Part shown: positions 26,141 through 35,332 of the stretch, one piece after another | Position numbering within the stretch: position 1 is the stretch's first letter | Layout of the letters: the number at the start of each line of letters is the position of its first letter | DNA from: an uncultured Saprospiraceae bacterium | Lineage (GTDB): Bacteria > Bacteroidota > Bacteroidia > Chitinophagales > Saprospiraceae | Assembly: GCA_937926205.1 (NCBI GenBank) | Contig: CALEYL010000072.1 | Location: 62,001 to 126,000 of the forward strand | Direction of reading: 5' to 3' | DNA length: 64,000 bases | Notes under the pieces: generated by a model | Told to the model about the DNA's origin: nothing | The model's input: only the letters and a program-made list of their open reading frames with translations | Databases searched by the model: none | Translations under genes and position numbers: made by a program

Positions 26141-27083
26141 TCACATCCCTACCCTCAACGACATCCGCGAAACCCATATCGCCATTGCGCCGATGATCCA
26201 TCGCACCCCGGTGCTGACCTGTGCCAGCATCGATGCCATTAGCGGGGTAACCTTATTTTTCAAGTGCGAAAACTTTCAGAAAGTAGGCGCTTTTAAAATG
26301 AGGGGCGCCAGCAACGCTTCCCTGCGCCTTCCTGAAGCTGCCCGGAAAAACGGCATTGCGACGCACTCTTCCGGAAATCACGCACAAGCGGTTGCATTGA
26401 GCGCAAAATTACTGGGTATCCCTGCTTATGTCGTTATGCCCGAAAATGCTCCGGGGATTAAAGTAGCCGGGGTGCGCAGCTACGGCGGTGAAGTTATTTT
26501 CTGCGCATCGAATATTGCTTCCCGGGAAAGCACGCTGGAGGAAGTCGTTGGTCGAACGGGCGCATATTTTATTCATCCTTTCAACGACTACAACATCATT
26601 GCAGGGCAAGCTACTGCGGCTAAAGAACTGATAGAAGACGTGCCGGATCTTGAAGCCATCATTGCGCCCATAGGCGGCGGCGGACTGATGAGTGGTACGG
26701 CGCTGGTTACGCGCTACCTCTTGCCCGGGGCGAAAGTATACGGCGCGGAACCCAAAGCGGTTGACGATGCCTGGCGCTCAATGCAATCCGGTAAAATTGA
26801 AATCAATCTGACAACCGATACCATTGCGGATGGTTTGCGCACCAACCTTGGAGAAAAAACATTCGACATCATCAAAAACCAGGTAGACGACATTTTTACC
26901 GTTTCTGAAGAAGCCATCGTATCGGCGATGCGTCTGGTATGGGAACGGATGAAAATCATCATAGAGCCATCCTGTGCAGTGCCCCTCGCGGCAGTGCTGA
27001 CCAATCCCGGGGCTTTTGCCGGAAAACGGGTAGGAATGATCCTTTCAGGGGGAAATGTAGATTTGGAGGAATTGCCGTTTTGA
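26127..27083 (+). CDS. PLP-dependent serine/threonine dehydratase (or serine racemase-type) enzyme
   Basis: This 318-residue fold-type II PLP enzyme has the Schiff-base lysine in KVGAFKMRGASNA near residue 57, the SSGNHAQAVA loop near 80, the phosphate-binding GGGGLMSG near 180 and LSGGNVDL near the C-terminus. It lacks the ACT domain of biosynthetic IlvA, so it is the short catabolic, serine racemase or hydroxyaspartate-lyase type. These cannot be told apart by sequence alone. It converts L-serine or L-threonine to a keto acid and ammonia, or racemises serine. Its 3' end is 7 bp from a convergent gene. Confidence 0.88.
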   Translation: MQILNHIPTLNDIRETHIAIAPMIHRTPVLTCASIDAISGVTLFFKCENFQKVGAFKMRGASNASLRLPEAARKNGIATHSSGNHAQAVALSAKLLGIPAYVVMPENAPGIKVAGVRSYGGEVIFCASNIASRESTLEEVVGRTGAYFIHPFNDYNIIAGQATAAKELIEDVPDLEAIIAPIGGGGLMSGTALVTRYLLPGAKVYGAEPKAVDDAWRSMQSGKIEINLTTDTIADGLRTNLGEKTFDIIKNQVDDIFTVSEEAIVSAMRLVWERMKIIIEPSCAVPLAAVLTNPGAFAGKRVGMILSGGNVDLEELPF

Positions 27084-27090
27084 GACTTGT

Positions 27091-27477
27091 TTACAAGGTC
27101 TTATCTACCTCTTCCATCACCTCCTGTCCGCCATCTCCAAACCAGCGGGTAACCTTTTCACGGGCCTGGGTGCGCACTTTCTCATTGATGTATGCGGCAA
27201 CGGTGACGACGCCAAAAGCCAAAACGCCGATGTCATCGGTGTAGCCGATGATTGGGCTGAGGTCCGGAATGGCGTCAATAGGGGAAAGCAGGTAGCCTAG
27301 CGTACCAATGATGATCCTTTTAGCCCAATAGGGCGTTTCAGGCTGGCGATAGGCATAAAACAGCAACAAGGCACTGTATACAGCCTTTAAACCAATTTTT
27401 CTGGCATAGTGGTTCAGGGTTTTCCAAAAACCATTTTCCGAAAAACGGTCAGCGTACTTCTTGAACGGATTGGCCAT
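27091..27477 (-). CDS. YkvA-family (DUF1232) membrane protein
   Basis: This 128-residue protein has the DUF1232 core ranging over YWAKRIIIGTLGYLLSPIDA and DLSPIIGYTDDIGVLAFGV, with one or two hydrophobic stretches. The family is widespread and without a proven function. It faces the SpoIIM-type operon across a 208-bp divergent spacer and converges on the dehydratase gene. Confidence 0.88.
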   Translation of the reverse strand: MANPFKKYADRFSENGFWKTLNHYARKIGLKAVYSALLLFYAYRQPETPYWAKRIIIGTLGYLLSPIDAIPDLSPIIGYTDDIGVLAFGVVTVAAYINEKVRTQAREKVTRWFGDGGQEVMEEVDKTL

Positions 27478-27685
27478 TGATTATGATTTCGAGCCCTGCG
27501 GGATTCATTGCCTGCAAGACTTTGTTTTAATTAGAACACAAATTTGGAGATTTTTATCGTGCGTTGTCATGAAAAAATCTACGAATGGAGCCGCTTAGCC
27601 TACCAGTCGTTTGCAATCTATCGTTTTTATTCCAATATTTGTGCATCGGCCACAATTTGTGATCGGGCAAGTTCGTAACCCTGAT

Positions 27686-29548
27686 ATGCGCGAAACGAAT
27701 TTCATAGAGCAGAACAAGACTAAATGGAGTGAATTTGAAGGGGCGCTGGAGGCATCCCAACCCGATCCTGACCAGCTGAATGACTTATTTATACAAGTCA
27801 CAGACGACCTTTCCTATTCGCGAACTTTTTACCCCAACCGCTCGGTGAGGGTGTTTCTGAATGGGTTGGCACAACAGGTTTTTGCCGTCATTTACAAGGT
27901 CCGCCGCTCGCCTTTGAAAAAGCTGAGCAACTTCTCTCTGGACGAATTACCACAGTTGATTCACGAATCGCGCCAGGCCTTCCGGCTCTCTTTTTTTGTT
28001 TTTGTCGTTTCCATGTTGGTCGGTGCGCTATCCTGCGCAATGGATGAGGATTTTGCAAGCCTGATTCTGGGTGATGGCTATGTGCAAATGACCCTGGAAA
28101 ACATCCGTTCCGGTGATCCAATGGCAGTTTACAAAGCAAAAGGCGCATTTAGCATGTCTTTTGCCATTACACTCAATAACCTCTATGTGACCTTGCTCAT
28201 CTTTAGCATGGGCGTTTTTTTCTCTTTAGGAACGCTAACGGCGCTGGTGTCCAACGGCATCATGGTAGGGGCTTTTCAGTATTTTTTCATCAAGGAAGGG
28301 TTGTTTTTAGACTCTTTCCTCACGATTTGGACCCACGGGGCAATCGAGATTTCCTGCATCATCATTGCCGGCGCTGCCGGGATCACGATGGGACAGGGAT
28401 TGGTTTTTCCAGGGTCGTATTCCCGCATCCAGGCTTTTCAGCGCTCGGCCCGCCGGGGAATCAAAATTCTGGTAAGCGTAGCGCCACTTATCGTTTTGGC
28501 GGGTTTTATCGAGGGTTTTTTGACGCGCCTTACGGAAACGCCGGCACTGATCCGTGCTTTCTTCATAGGCGTATGCTTTTTGTTTATGTACGTTTATTTT
28601 GTCTGGTATCCACGGTATAAAGCCAGGATTGGTTTTGATGCGCCCATCAGGGATACGCGCATTTCACACCATCAGGAAAAAAAAATCGGCTTTGGCCGGA
28701 TACAATCTTCTGTTGAAATTTTCTCTGATGCCTTTCTATTGTACAGAAAGAACCTTGCCACTTTTTTGCTTTATGCGCTACTTGCTGCCATGGCTTGTAG
28801 CGGAGCGCTCATGCTCACTTCAGCAGACTTGTGGAACAATGGGATTCCGGTCACTTTTGAATGGCTTTCCTTTTTAAACACCCTGTATTCCAGTCATATC
28901 TTGTTTACATTCACGTATTCTGACGTGGCTCCGTATGTTGCCGCGTTTGCTTTGGGGCTGTTGTTTTTTACTGTCGCAAAACGACTCATCCGCGAGGAAC
29001 GATCCGGGCAGAAACCAGGGGCCTGGAACACAGGAATTGCTTTCTTGCAATTCATGATTGCCATGAGTCCGCCTTTGCTGTTATTTGCGCTTTTCAGGTG
29101 GTACAGCGTCTTGCTGGCAATCGACTTGTTTCCATTTGCAGCCATGTGGGGTGTTTTGTTGCTTCGCGAAAGGATCCATGTTTTCAGTGCTTTCAGGCGT
29201 ACATGGACGCTCTATTTTTCTTCTTTGGGAAGAAGCCACACGGCTTTACTGCTGTTTCTTTTGCCCGGGGTGCTTGGGTTAAGTATATTTGATGCTTTCA
29301 TTGTAAAAACGGTACTTGAATTAATGTCCTGGGTTATCAGTACTGAGCCGGAAACCATGATGCACATCAACAACATTACCCAGCTCTTTTTGCACTTTTT
29401 TGTCCTGTTTTTGTTTCTCATTTTACTTTTCGCCGGAATGGGATTGCTCTATTATACGCTGATTGAAATACACGAAGCAGCAGGTTTGAAAGGAAAGCTG
29501 GAGACGCTGGGACAATCGAGGAAAATCCGGGGACTGGAACGTGAGTAA
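27686..29548 (+). CDS. SpoIIM-family membrane protein with second membrane domain
   Basis: This 620-residue protein starts at ATG 27686 (MRETNFIEQNKTKWSEFE). Residues 1-320 are a SpoIIM/DUF95 domain with five or six helices and the family motif IWTHGAIEI near residue 215. Usual members end here. A further 290 residues with six or so membrane helices follow, with no family I can name. It is the first gene of a five-gene run with DUF4129, DUF4350, MoxR ATPase and DUF58 proteins. The RDD-family gene often present in such clusters is absent. A longer start at 27611 has no support. Confidence 0.82.
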   Translation: MRETNFIEQNKTKWSEFEGALEASQPDPDQLNDLFIQVTDDLSYSRTFYPNRSVRVFLNGLAQQVFAVIYKVRRSPLKKLSNFSLDELPQLIHESRQAFRLSFFVFVVSMLVGALSCAMDEDFASLILGDGYVQMTLENIRSGDPMAVYKAKGAFSMSFAITLNNLYVTLLIFSMGVFFSLGTLTALVSNGIMVGAFQYFFIKEGLFLDSFLTIWTHGAIEISCIIIAGAAGITMGQGLVFPGSYSRIQAFQRSARRGIKILVSVAPLIVLAGFIEGFLTRLTETPALIRAFFIGVCFLFMYVYFVWYPRYKARIGFDAPIRDTRISHHQEKKIGFGRIQSSVEIFSDAFLLYRKNLATFLLYALLAAMACSGALMLTSADLWNNGIPVTFEWLSFLNTLYSSHILFTFTYSDVAPYVAAFALGLLFFTVAKRLIREERSGQKPGAWNTGIAFLQFMIAMSPPLLLFALFRWYSVLLAIDLFPFAAMWGVLLLRERIHVFSAFRRTWTLYFSSLGRSHTALLLFLLPGVLGLSIFDAFIVKTVLELMSWVISTEPETMMHINNITQLFLHFFVLFLFLILLFAGMGLLYYTLIEIHEAAGLKGKLETLGQSRKIRGLERE

Positions 29549-29612
29549 AAAAACAGGGCAGTTGTTTAACAGAACCATGCACGTTCTGCAACAAGAACTA
29601 TAAAAAGCAGCA

Positions 29613-30473
29613 ATGCTGAAAAAACTAACGCTTTTACCTGATTTCAGAAGACTGGTTTGTTGCTTTGCAATGGCCTTGCCGGGGATGCTGTTGCAAATTC
29701 CGGCTGCATCCGCTCAGGTTGAAGGTGAAGGTGTTGAAGCTGTGGCGCCTGATTTGCCTGAAACGGACGTAATTGAAGAAGTTCCTTATGATGAACCGGT
29801 TCCCTATGACTGGTCCAACGAGCAACGCTATTACGATGAGGAGGTAGAAATACGGAACATCGATGAAAATAGCTGGAAAAAAGCCATTGAAGGATTGGAT
29901 TACAGCAAAGAAGTAAAGCGCAGGAAGAAAAAAGATGCATCGCCGGGAAATACCGGCGATCTTCCCAATAATGCATTTTTCGGAAACGGCGCCTTTTTTT
30001 TATGGCTCTTCAGAGGAATGCTGTTACTGGTTGCTATTGTTGCCATCCTCCTCATTATTAAAAATGTAGTTCAACTGAAGCCAAAACCCAAAAACCTTGC
30101 CATTCAGGTAAAAAATACCGGAGAAATTGATTTGGAAAGGATCGAAGAAAACCTCAATACCGCTGACCTCGACCCTTTACTGCAGCATGCCATTGCTCAG
30201 GAAAATTATACGTTGGCTGTTCGGCTCTACTACCTTTCCATATTGAAAAAATTATCGCAGCAAAAACTCGTTTTCTGGAAAAAAGACAAAACCAATCGCG
30301 ATTATCTTCGCGAATTGAGTGCGACTAACTTGTATCAGCCTTTCCAGGAATCAACCCGGGCATTTGAATGGGTATGGTACGGAGATGCCGTCGTGGACAA
30401 ACAGGATTTTGATCGCCTGCAGGGGCAGTTTCAAAATACACTTTCGCTCATTCCGCAAAATGACCGGCTATGA
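29613..30473 (+). CDS. DUF4129-domain membrane protein
   Basis: This 286-residue protein has a signal-like N-terminus (to about ASAQ, residue 35), an acidic periplasmic stretch with EEVPYDEPVPYDW, one membrane helix at about 127-149, and a cytoplasmic C-terminal DUF4129 domain. That domain includes NYTLAVRLYYLSILKKLSQQKLV and DKTNRDYLREL. DUF4129 proteins are regular neighbours of MoxR and DUF58 genes; their biochemical role is unknown. Its stop overlaps the next start by ATGA. Confidence 0.88.
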   Translation: MLKKLTLLPDFRRLVCCFAMALPGMLLQIPAASAQVEGEGVEAVAPDLPETDVIEEVPYDEPVPYDWSNEQRYYDEEVEIRNIDENSWKKAIEGLDYSKEVKRRKKKDASPGNTGDLPNNAFFGNGAFFLWLFRGMLLLVAIVAILLIIKNVVQLKPKPKNLAIQVKNTGEIDLERIEENLNTADLDPLLQHAIAQENYTLAVRLYYLSILKKLSQQKLVFWKKDKTNRDYLRELSATNLYQPFQESTRAFEWVWYGDAVVDKQDFDRLQGQFQNTLSLIPQNDRL

Positions 30474-31756
30474 GCAAGCAAAATATTCTGATTCTTGGCG
30501 CGGTTGTGGCCGTTTTATTCCTTCTACTGTACCTCTATTTTGGTCGTAATGAAGACCGCTTATCCTGGAAAGAAGACTACGAAGAAGAAAACCGTGATCC
30601 ATACGGTACAAATGTCTTTTTCAGGTTATTGACCGAATTGGATTCAGAGCATGATGTCGTTGTGCTGAAGGACAGCCTCAACGGGCAGTTCTCACAGCAC
30701 GAAACCCCCAAAGCCAGTTATGTTTTTGTCGGGGGCGGGATGTTCATGACTGAACGCGACCGGGATGCCCTTTTGGATTTTGTAAAAGAAGGGAACAGTG
30801 CGTTTATCGCCTGTAATGTCATTCCGCACGACCTTATGTTTTACCTCTATCTGGAAGAATGCGGCAACACACCCTGGAGTGGTTACCATTACTCCTACGA
30901 CACCATAGCCGCACTAAACCTGGATCATCCCGATCTCGTGATGAGTGATACGCCGAAATACCAGTATGTACGCAATTATCTTCCCGAAAGATACCCCTGG
31001 AAATACATGGGGAGCGAATATTTTTGCGTGATCGATACCCAGCGCACCATATTGGGATATATGGTTACCGACAGCACTTATGTCAATTTTGCCCGGATTA
31101 GACATGGAGAAGGCTATTTTTTCCTGCACACTACGCCGCTTGCATTTTCTAATTATCATCTAATTCGAAAACAAGCCCTGGAGTATGCACAAAGGGTCTT
31201 TTCGCATTTGCCCGAAGGGCGTATTTATTGGGACGAATACAGCCGTGTACCGGAATCGGTTACAAGGCTTGCCAATCGCCGTTCTTCAGGCGGATTTCCC
31301 GAATCTAACCACCAGAGCCCTTTGAAATACATTTTGTCGCAGCCTGCTTTGGCCTGGGCCTGGTATCTTTTATTGGGAACAGGGGTGCTGTATCTGCTCT
31401 TTCGCGCAAAGCGTCGCCAAAGTATTGTGCCGGTTATGGAGCCCAATACCAATACTTCTTTAGAGTTTGTTCAAACCATTGGTCAGCTGTATTTTTTGCA
31501 AAACAAGCACCAAAAACTGGCGCTACAGAAGATTCGCTATTTCAATGGATACGTCCGGGATCGATATAGCTTGAGCTACAGAGAAGGGGATGATCATTTT
31601 TTCGGCCGGCTTGCAAACCGGTCTGAAGTACCAGAGGAACTGATCAGAGAAATTTATCAGACGCAGGAAAGCATCAAAAAAGCTTACGCAATCAGTACGA
31701 CGAAATTGATTGAATTTCATCACATGATGGATAAGTTTTATAAACAATGTAAATAA
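30470..31756 (+). CDS. DUF4350-domain membrane protein
   Basis: This 428-residue protein has an N-terminal membrane helix (5-24), then YGTNVFFRLL as in the DUF4350 family. A Rossmann-like soluble domain follows (VFVGGGMFMTERDRDALLDFVKEG), and a second membrane helix lies at about 285-310. The C-terminal cytoplasmic tail is helical. The soluble part lies between the two helices and so probably in the periplasm. It is coupled by a 4-bp overlap to the DUF4129 gene and precedes moxR by 62 bp. Confidence 0.85.
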   Translation: MSKQNILILGAVVAVLFLLLYLYFGRNEDRLSWKEDYEEENRDPYGTNVFFRLLTELDSEHDVVVLKDSLNGQFSQHETPKASYVFVGGGMFMTERDRDALLDFVKEGNSAFIACNVIPHDLMFYLYLEECGNTPWSGYHYSYDTIAALNLDHPDLVMSDTPKYQYVRNYLPERYPWKYMGSEYFCVIDTQRTILGYMVTDSTYVNFARIRHGEGYFFLHTTPLAFSNYHLIRKQALEYAQRVFSHLPEGRIYWDEYSRVPESVTRLANRRSSGGFPESNHQSPLKYILSQPALAWAWYLLLGTGVLYLLFRAKRRQSIVPVMEPNTNTSLEFVQTIGQLYFLQNKHQKLALQKIRYFNGYVRDRYSLSYREGDDHFFGRLANRSEVPEELIREIYQTQESIKKAYAISTTKLIEFHHMMDKFYKQCK

Positions 31757-31818
31757 TGAGTATGCGGGAATGGCTTGCCGGCCCCTGTCATGCTTCAATA
31801 ATAAATACCTGAAAGCAC

Positions 31819-32868
31819 ATGCACATCGAAGAATTGAACGAACAAACCCAGGAACCTACCCCGGTACCGCAACCTGAAATTCAGGCTTCTGATGGAGAAA
31901 TCTGGAAGCACAAGCACCTGAATCTTGAAAAGATACATACTGCGGCATCAAAGGTTCGCCACGAAATTGCCAAAGTCATTGTCGGGCAGCACGACCTTCT
32001 GGATTTGTTGTTGGCTGCCATTTTTTCCGGAGGTCACGTGTTGGTGGAAGGCGTGCCGGGTATCGCTAAGACACTGGTATCCAAGCTGCTGGCCCAAACA
32101 CTGGATGTAGATTTTTCCCGCATCCAGTTTACCCCTGATTTAATGCCAAGCGACGTTGTTGGAACGACTGTTTTCAACATGCACAACTCAGCGTTTTCCT
32201 TTAACCCCGGGCCGGTTTTTTCCAACATCATCCTGATTGATGAAATTAATCGGGCGCCGGCCAAAACCCAGGCTGCGCTTTTTGAAGTTATGGAAGAGTA
32301 CCAGGTAACGGTAGATGGCAAAACGCATGCAATGGGTTTTCCGTTCTTCGTGATGGCCACTCAAAATCCAATTGAACAAGAGGGGACCTATAAACTGCCG
32401 GAAGCGCAACTGGATCGTTTTTTGGTAAAAATCAACCTCGTTTATCCCGGCCTGGAAGAGGAGAAGCAAATCCTCCGCCGTTTTCAAAGTGATTTTAAAA
32501 TCAATCAGCGATACGATGTAAAAGCCGTGCTGTCAAGCGACGATATCCGCGCCTGTCAGTCTTTGGTTGAGCAGATTCACATTCGGGAAGAATTGCTCGA
32601 CTACATTGCCGCTATAGTGCATTCCACACGGGATCATGCTGATTTGTTTCTGGGGGCTTCCCCAAGGGCATCGCTTGCCATGATGAAAATGTCCAAAGCG
32701 ATTGCGGCCATGAATGGTCGTGACTTCGTGACGCCCGACGATATTCGTTATGTTTCCTTCCCGGTGCTCAACCACCGCATCATTCTTACGCCGGAGCGCG
32801 AAATGGAGGGTTATCAGGTAAAGGAGGTTGTGGACAGTATTGTGGAAAAAATAGAAGTCCCCCGGTAA
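31819..32868 (+). CDS. MoxR-family AAA+ ATPase
   Basis: This 349-residue cytoplasmic ATPase has Walker A EGVPGIAKT near residue 78, Walker B IILIDEINRAP near 140, sensor-1 FFVMATQNPIEQEGTYKLPEAQLDRF near 175-200 and ASPRASLAMMKMSKA near 290. MoxR ATPases act as chaperones that assemble or activate partners, often with DUF58/vWA proteins such as the one encoded next. The order SpoIIM-DUF4129-DUF4350-MoxR-DUF58 is a known Bacteroidota arrangement. Confidence 0.95.
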   Translation: MHIEELNEQTQEPTPVPQPEIQASDGEIWKHKHLNLEKIHTAASKVRHEIAKVIVGQHDLLDLLLAAIFSGGHVLVEGVPGIAKTLVSKLLAQTLDVDFSRIQFTPDLMPSDVVGTTVFNMHNSAFSFNPGPVFSNIILIDEINRAPAKTQAALFEVMEEYQVTVDGKTHAMGFPFFVMATQNPIEQEGTYKLPEAQLDRFLVKINLVYPGLEEEKQILRRFQSDFKINQRYDVKAVLSSDDIRACQSLVEQIHIREELLDYIAAIVHSTRDHADLFLGASPRASLAMMKMSKAIAAMNGRDFVTPDDIRYVSFPVLNHRIILTPEREMEGYQVKEVVDSIVEKIEVPR

Positions 32869-32916
32869 AGTGATTGTTTCCGTCAGGCTGAGCCTGTAAA
32901 ATAAAGCGATCTTATT

Positions 32917-34242
32917 TTGAAAGACCTGTTCCTCACCAACCGTTTTTTTGGCCTCAGCGGATTGCTGGTGCTGACCTTTGCCGTCAGCTTTTTTGTGCCG
33001 CCTTTGCTGCAGGTTGCCCAGTTGCTCCTCGCTTTTGCTGCCGCCCTTACCGTACTGGATTTTGCCCTGCTTTATGGCAAACAAGACCTGATTACGGCGC
33101 AGCGGAAACTGCCTAAGATTTTATCCCTCAGTGATCCCAACCTTGTCAAAGTTACTGTGGCCAACCATTCCCGTCAGCGGCTTTTTCTGAAAATTGCTGA
33201 TGAAATCCCATTTCAGTTTCAGGAGAGAAATTTCATGCTGGATGCTGTACTCGATCCTGACGAAGCCAGAGAGATCAATTACGAACTCCGGCCGGTTCAG
33301 CGGGGGGCTTATGTATTTAACCGGATCAATGTATTTACCACAACTGCGCTGGGACTGGCAGAGCGTCGCATCCGTGTCGAAGCCCGGGAAGAGGTTCCTG
33401 TTTATCCTTCGATTCTTCAGATGAAGCAATATGAATACCGGGCCTTTGACCGCTTGTCAAACCATCAGGGGATAAAACAATTGCGCCGGATTGGACACAG
33501 TTATGAGTTTGAACAGATCAAAAACTACGTTCGGGGCGATGACCACCGCAGCATCAACTGGAAAGCCAGCAGCCGTCGTGCAGACATCATGGTGAACCAG
33601 TATCAAGACGAACGCGCCCAGCAAGTATATTGCATCATAGACAAAAGCCGGGCGATGCGCATGCCTTTTGAAGGCTTGAGTCTTATGGATTATGCCATCA
33701 ATACCAGCCTTGCTGTATCCAACATTGCCCTGAAAAAATACGATCGCGCCGGCTTGATTACTTTTTCAGACAAAATCGGCGCCAGCCTTAAAGCCGACAA
33801 CAAAGCCACGCAGCTGAATAAAATTTTGCTGACCCTCTACAATGAAGCTGATCGGGCAATGGAAGCCAATTATGAATTGCTTTATCAGGCATCACGCAGA
33901 CTCATCACTGGCGGGCGGAGTTTAATTCTGTTATTTACCAATTTTGAAAGCAGTTTTGCATTGGAAAGGGTCTTGCCCATCCTGCGCCGCATCAACAACA
34001 ACCACTTGCTTGTGGTCATTTTTTTTGAAAATACAGAAATCCGCAATTTCGCCAACCAGGAGGTTTCTACGCTTGAAGGGATATATCATCAAACTGTCGC
34101 GCAGAAGTTTATGGCTGAAAAATCCGCCATGGTTCATAAGTTGAAACAATACGGCATACAGGCCATTCTGACTGAACCGCAGGCGCTTTCCATGAATACA
34201 ATCAACAAATACCTGGAATTAAAAGCCAGAGGACTAATCTGA
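32917..34242 (+). CDS. DUF58-domain (vWA-like) membrane protein
   Basis: This 441-residue protein starts with TTG at 32917. Two membrane helices lie at about 8-50. A soluble part follows with the DUF58 signature YVRGDDHRSINWKASSR near residue 205 and a vWA-type strand YCIIDKSRAMR near 230, where the metal site is partly changed (DKSRAM for DxSxSM). It is the usual partner of MoxR and ends the operon. Its stop is 5 bp from the stop of the convergent galE gene. Confidence 0.9.
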   Translation: MKDLFLTNRFFGLSGLLVLTFAVSFFVPPLLQVAQLLLAFAAALTVLDFALLYGKQDLITAQRKLPKILSLSDPNLVKVTVANHSRQRLFLKIADEIPFQFQERNFMLDAVLDPDEAREINYELRPVQRGAYVFNRINVFTTTALGLAERRIRVEAREEVPVYPSILQMKQYEYRAFDRLSNHQGIKQLRRIGHSYEFEQIKNYVRGDDHRSINWKASSRRADIMVNQYQDERAQQVYCIIDKSRAMRMPFEGLSLMDYAINTSLAVSNIALKKYDRAGLITFSDKIGASLKADNKATQLNKILLTLYNEADRAMEANYELLYQASRRLITGGRSLILLFTNFESSFALERVLPILRRINNNHLLVVIFFENTEIRNFANQEVSTLEGIYHQTVAQKFMAEKSAMVHKLKQYGIQAILTEPQALSMNTINKYLELKARGLI

Positions 34243-34247
34243 TCCGC

Positions 34248-35267
34248 TTACCTTACCTGTTCCCAGGCCCAGGCAGTGCGCATAATGGTTTCCATGTCGC
34301 GGGTGGGTTTCCACCCCAATCGGCGGGCTGCCTTTTCATAGTTGGCATAAATGGCAACGACATCACCTGGCCGACGCGGCCCAATGCGGTAATTGAGCTT
34401 CAGGCCGGTTGCTGTTTCAAAGGCAGCTATCGTTTCGAGCACGGTGACGCCTTCACCGCTGCCAAGGTTGAAAACTTCGCAGGCCTGTTCGTTTTTACCG
34501 GCTAAGAGGTATTCCAGTGCCTTGGTATGGGCATTGGCTAAATCCATCACATGGATGTAATCGCGAACGCAACTGCCATCCCGCGTTGGATAATCGTTGC
34601 CGAATACCATTGTTTCGGGGCGTTTGCCGATAGCGGTTTCTGTAATGACCGGCACCAGATTGCTGGCGGGATTTGCCGGGGATTCACCAATCAGGGCACT
34701 TTCGTGGGCGCCGGCAGGGTTAAAATAACGCAGAAGGGTCGCTTTGAAAGTAGTGTTGGCGACACAGAAATCGCGAATAATTGCTTCGCCCATCTGCTTG
34801 GTGCGGGCATACGGCGATTCAGGCTCCTTTAAAGGTTCTGCTTCGGTAGCCGGCAGGGTCTCTACATTGCCATAAACCGAACAGGAAGAGGAAAAAATGC
34901 AATGCTTTACCCCAAAATCCGACATGCACTCCAGTATATTGAGGAGGCTGTTCAGGTTGTTGCGAAAATAGAGCAATGGATGAAAAACCGACTGGCCAAC
35001 TTCTTTTAAAGCAGCAAAATGAATGACGCCTGTGATATCCGGGTTTTCTTCAAAGATCTGACGGGTGGCTTTAGGGTCACAAAGGTCTGTGAGATAGTTT
35101 TTTACGGTTTTGCCTGTAATGGCTTTTACACCATCTAAAATGCTTTCTTTGGAGTTGGATAAGTTATCTGCGCAAACCACTTCGAATTGATGATCAATTA
35201 AATCGACAATGGTGTGGCTGCCAATATACCCGCAACCGCCGGTAACGAGAATCTTTCCTTTACTCAT
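34248..35267 (-). CDS. galE: UDP-glucose 4-epimerase
   Basis: This 339-residue SDR enzyme interconverts UDP-glucose and UDP-galactose. It has the NAD motif VTGGCGYIGSH at the N-terminus, SSSCSVYG with the catalytic serine near residue 125, and YARTKQMGE with the YxxxK pair near 152-156. RDYIHVMDLA and GRRPGDVVAIYANYEKA match GalE near the C-terminus. Length is normal. It stands alone between the DUF58 gene and a CNNM gene. Confidence 0.95.
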   Translation of the reverse strand: MSKGKILVTGGCGYIGSHTIVDLIDHQFEVVCADNLSNSKESILDGVKAITGKTVKNYLTDLCDPKATRQIFEENPDITGVIHFAALKEVGQSVFHPLLYFRNNLNSLLNILECMSDFGVKHCIFSSSCSVYGNVETLPATEAEPLKEPESPYARTKQMGEAIIRDFCVANTTFKATLLRYFNPAGAHESALIGESPANPASNLVPVITETAIGKRPETMVFGNDYPTRDGSCVRDYIHVMDLANAHTKALEYLLAGKNEQACEVFNLGSGEGVTVLETIAAFETATGLKLNYRIGPRRPGDVVAIYANYEKAARRLGWKPTRDMETIMRTAWAWEQVR

Positions 35268-35332
35268 GAATATAGCTTGGAAGGTGTAAAAATCTGGATC
35301 AGGGCAATGAGCCCAGGTTCAAAAAACGAGGA

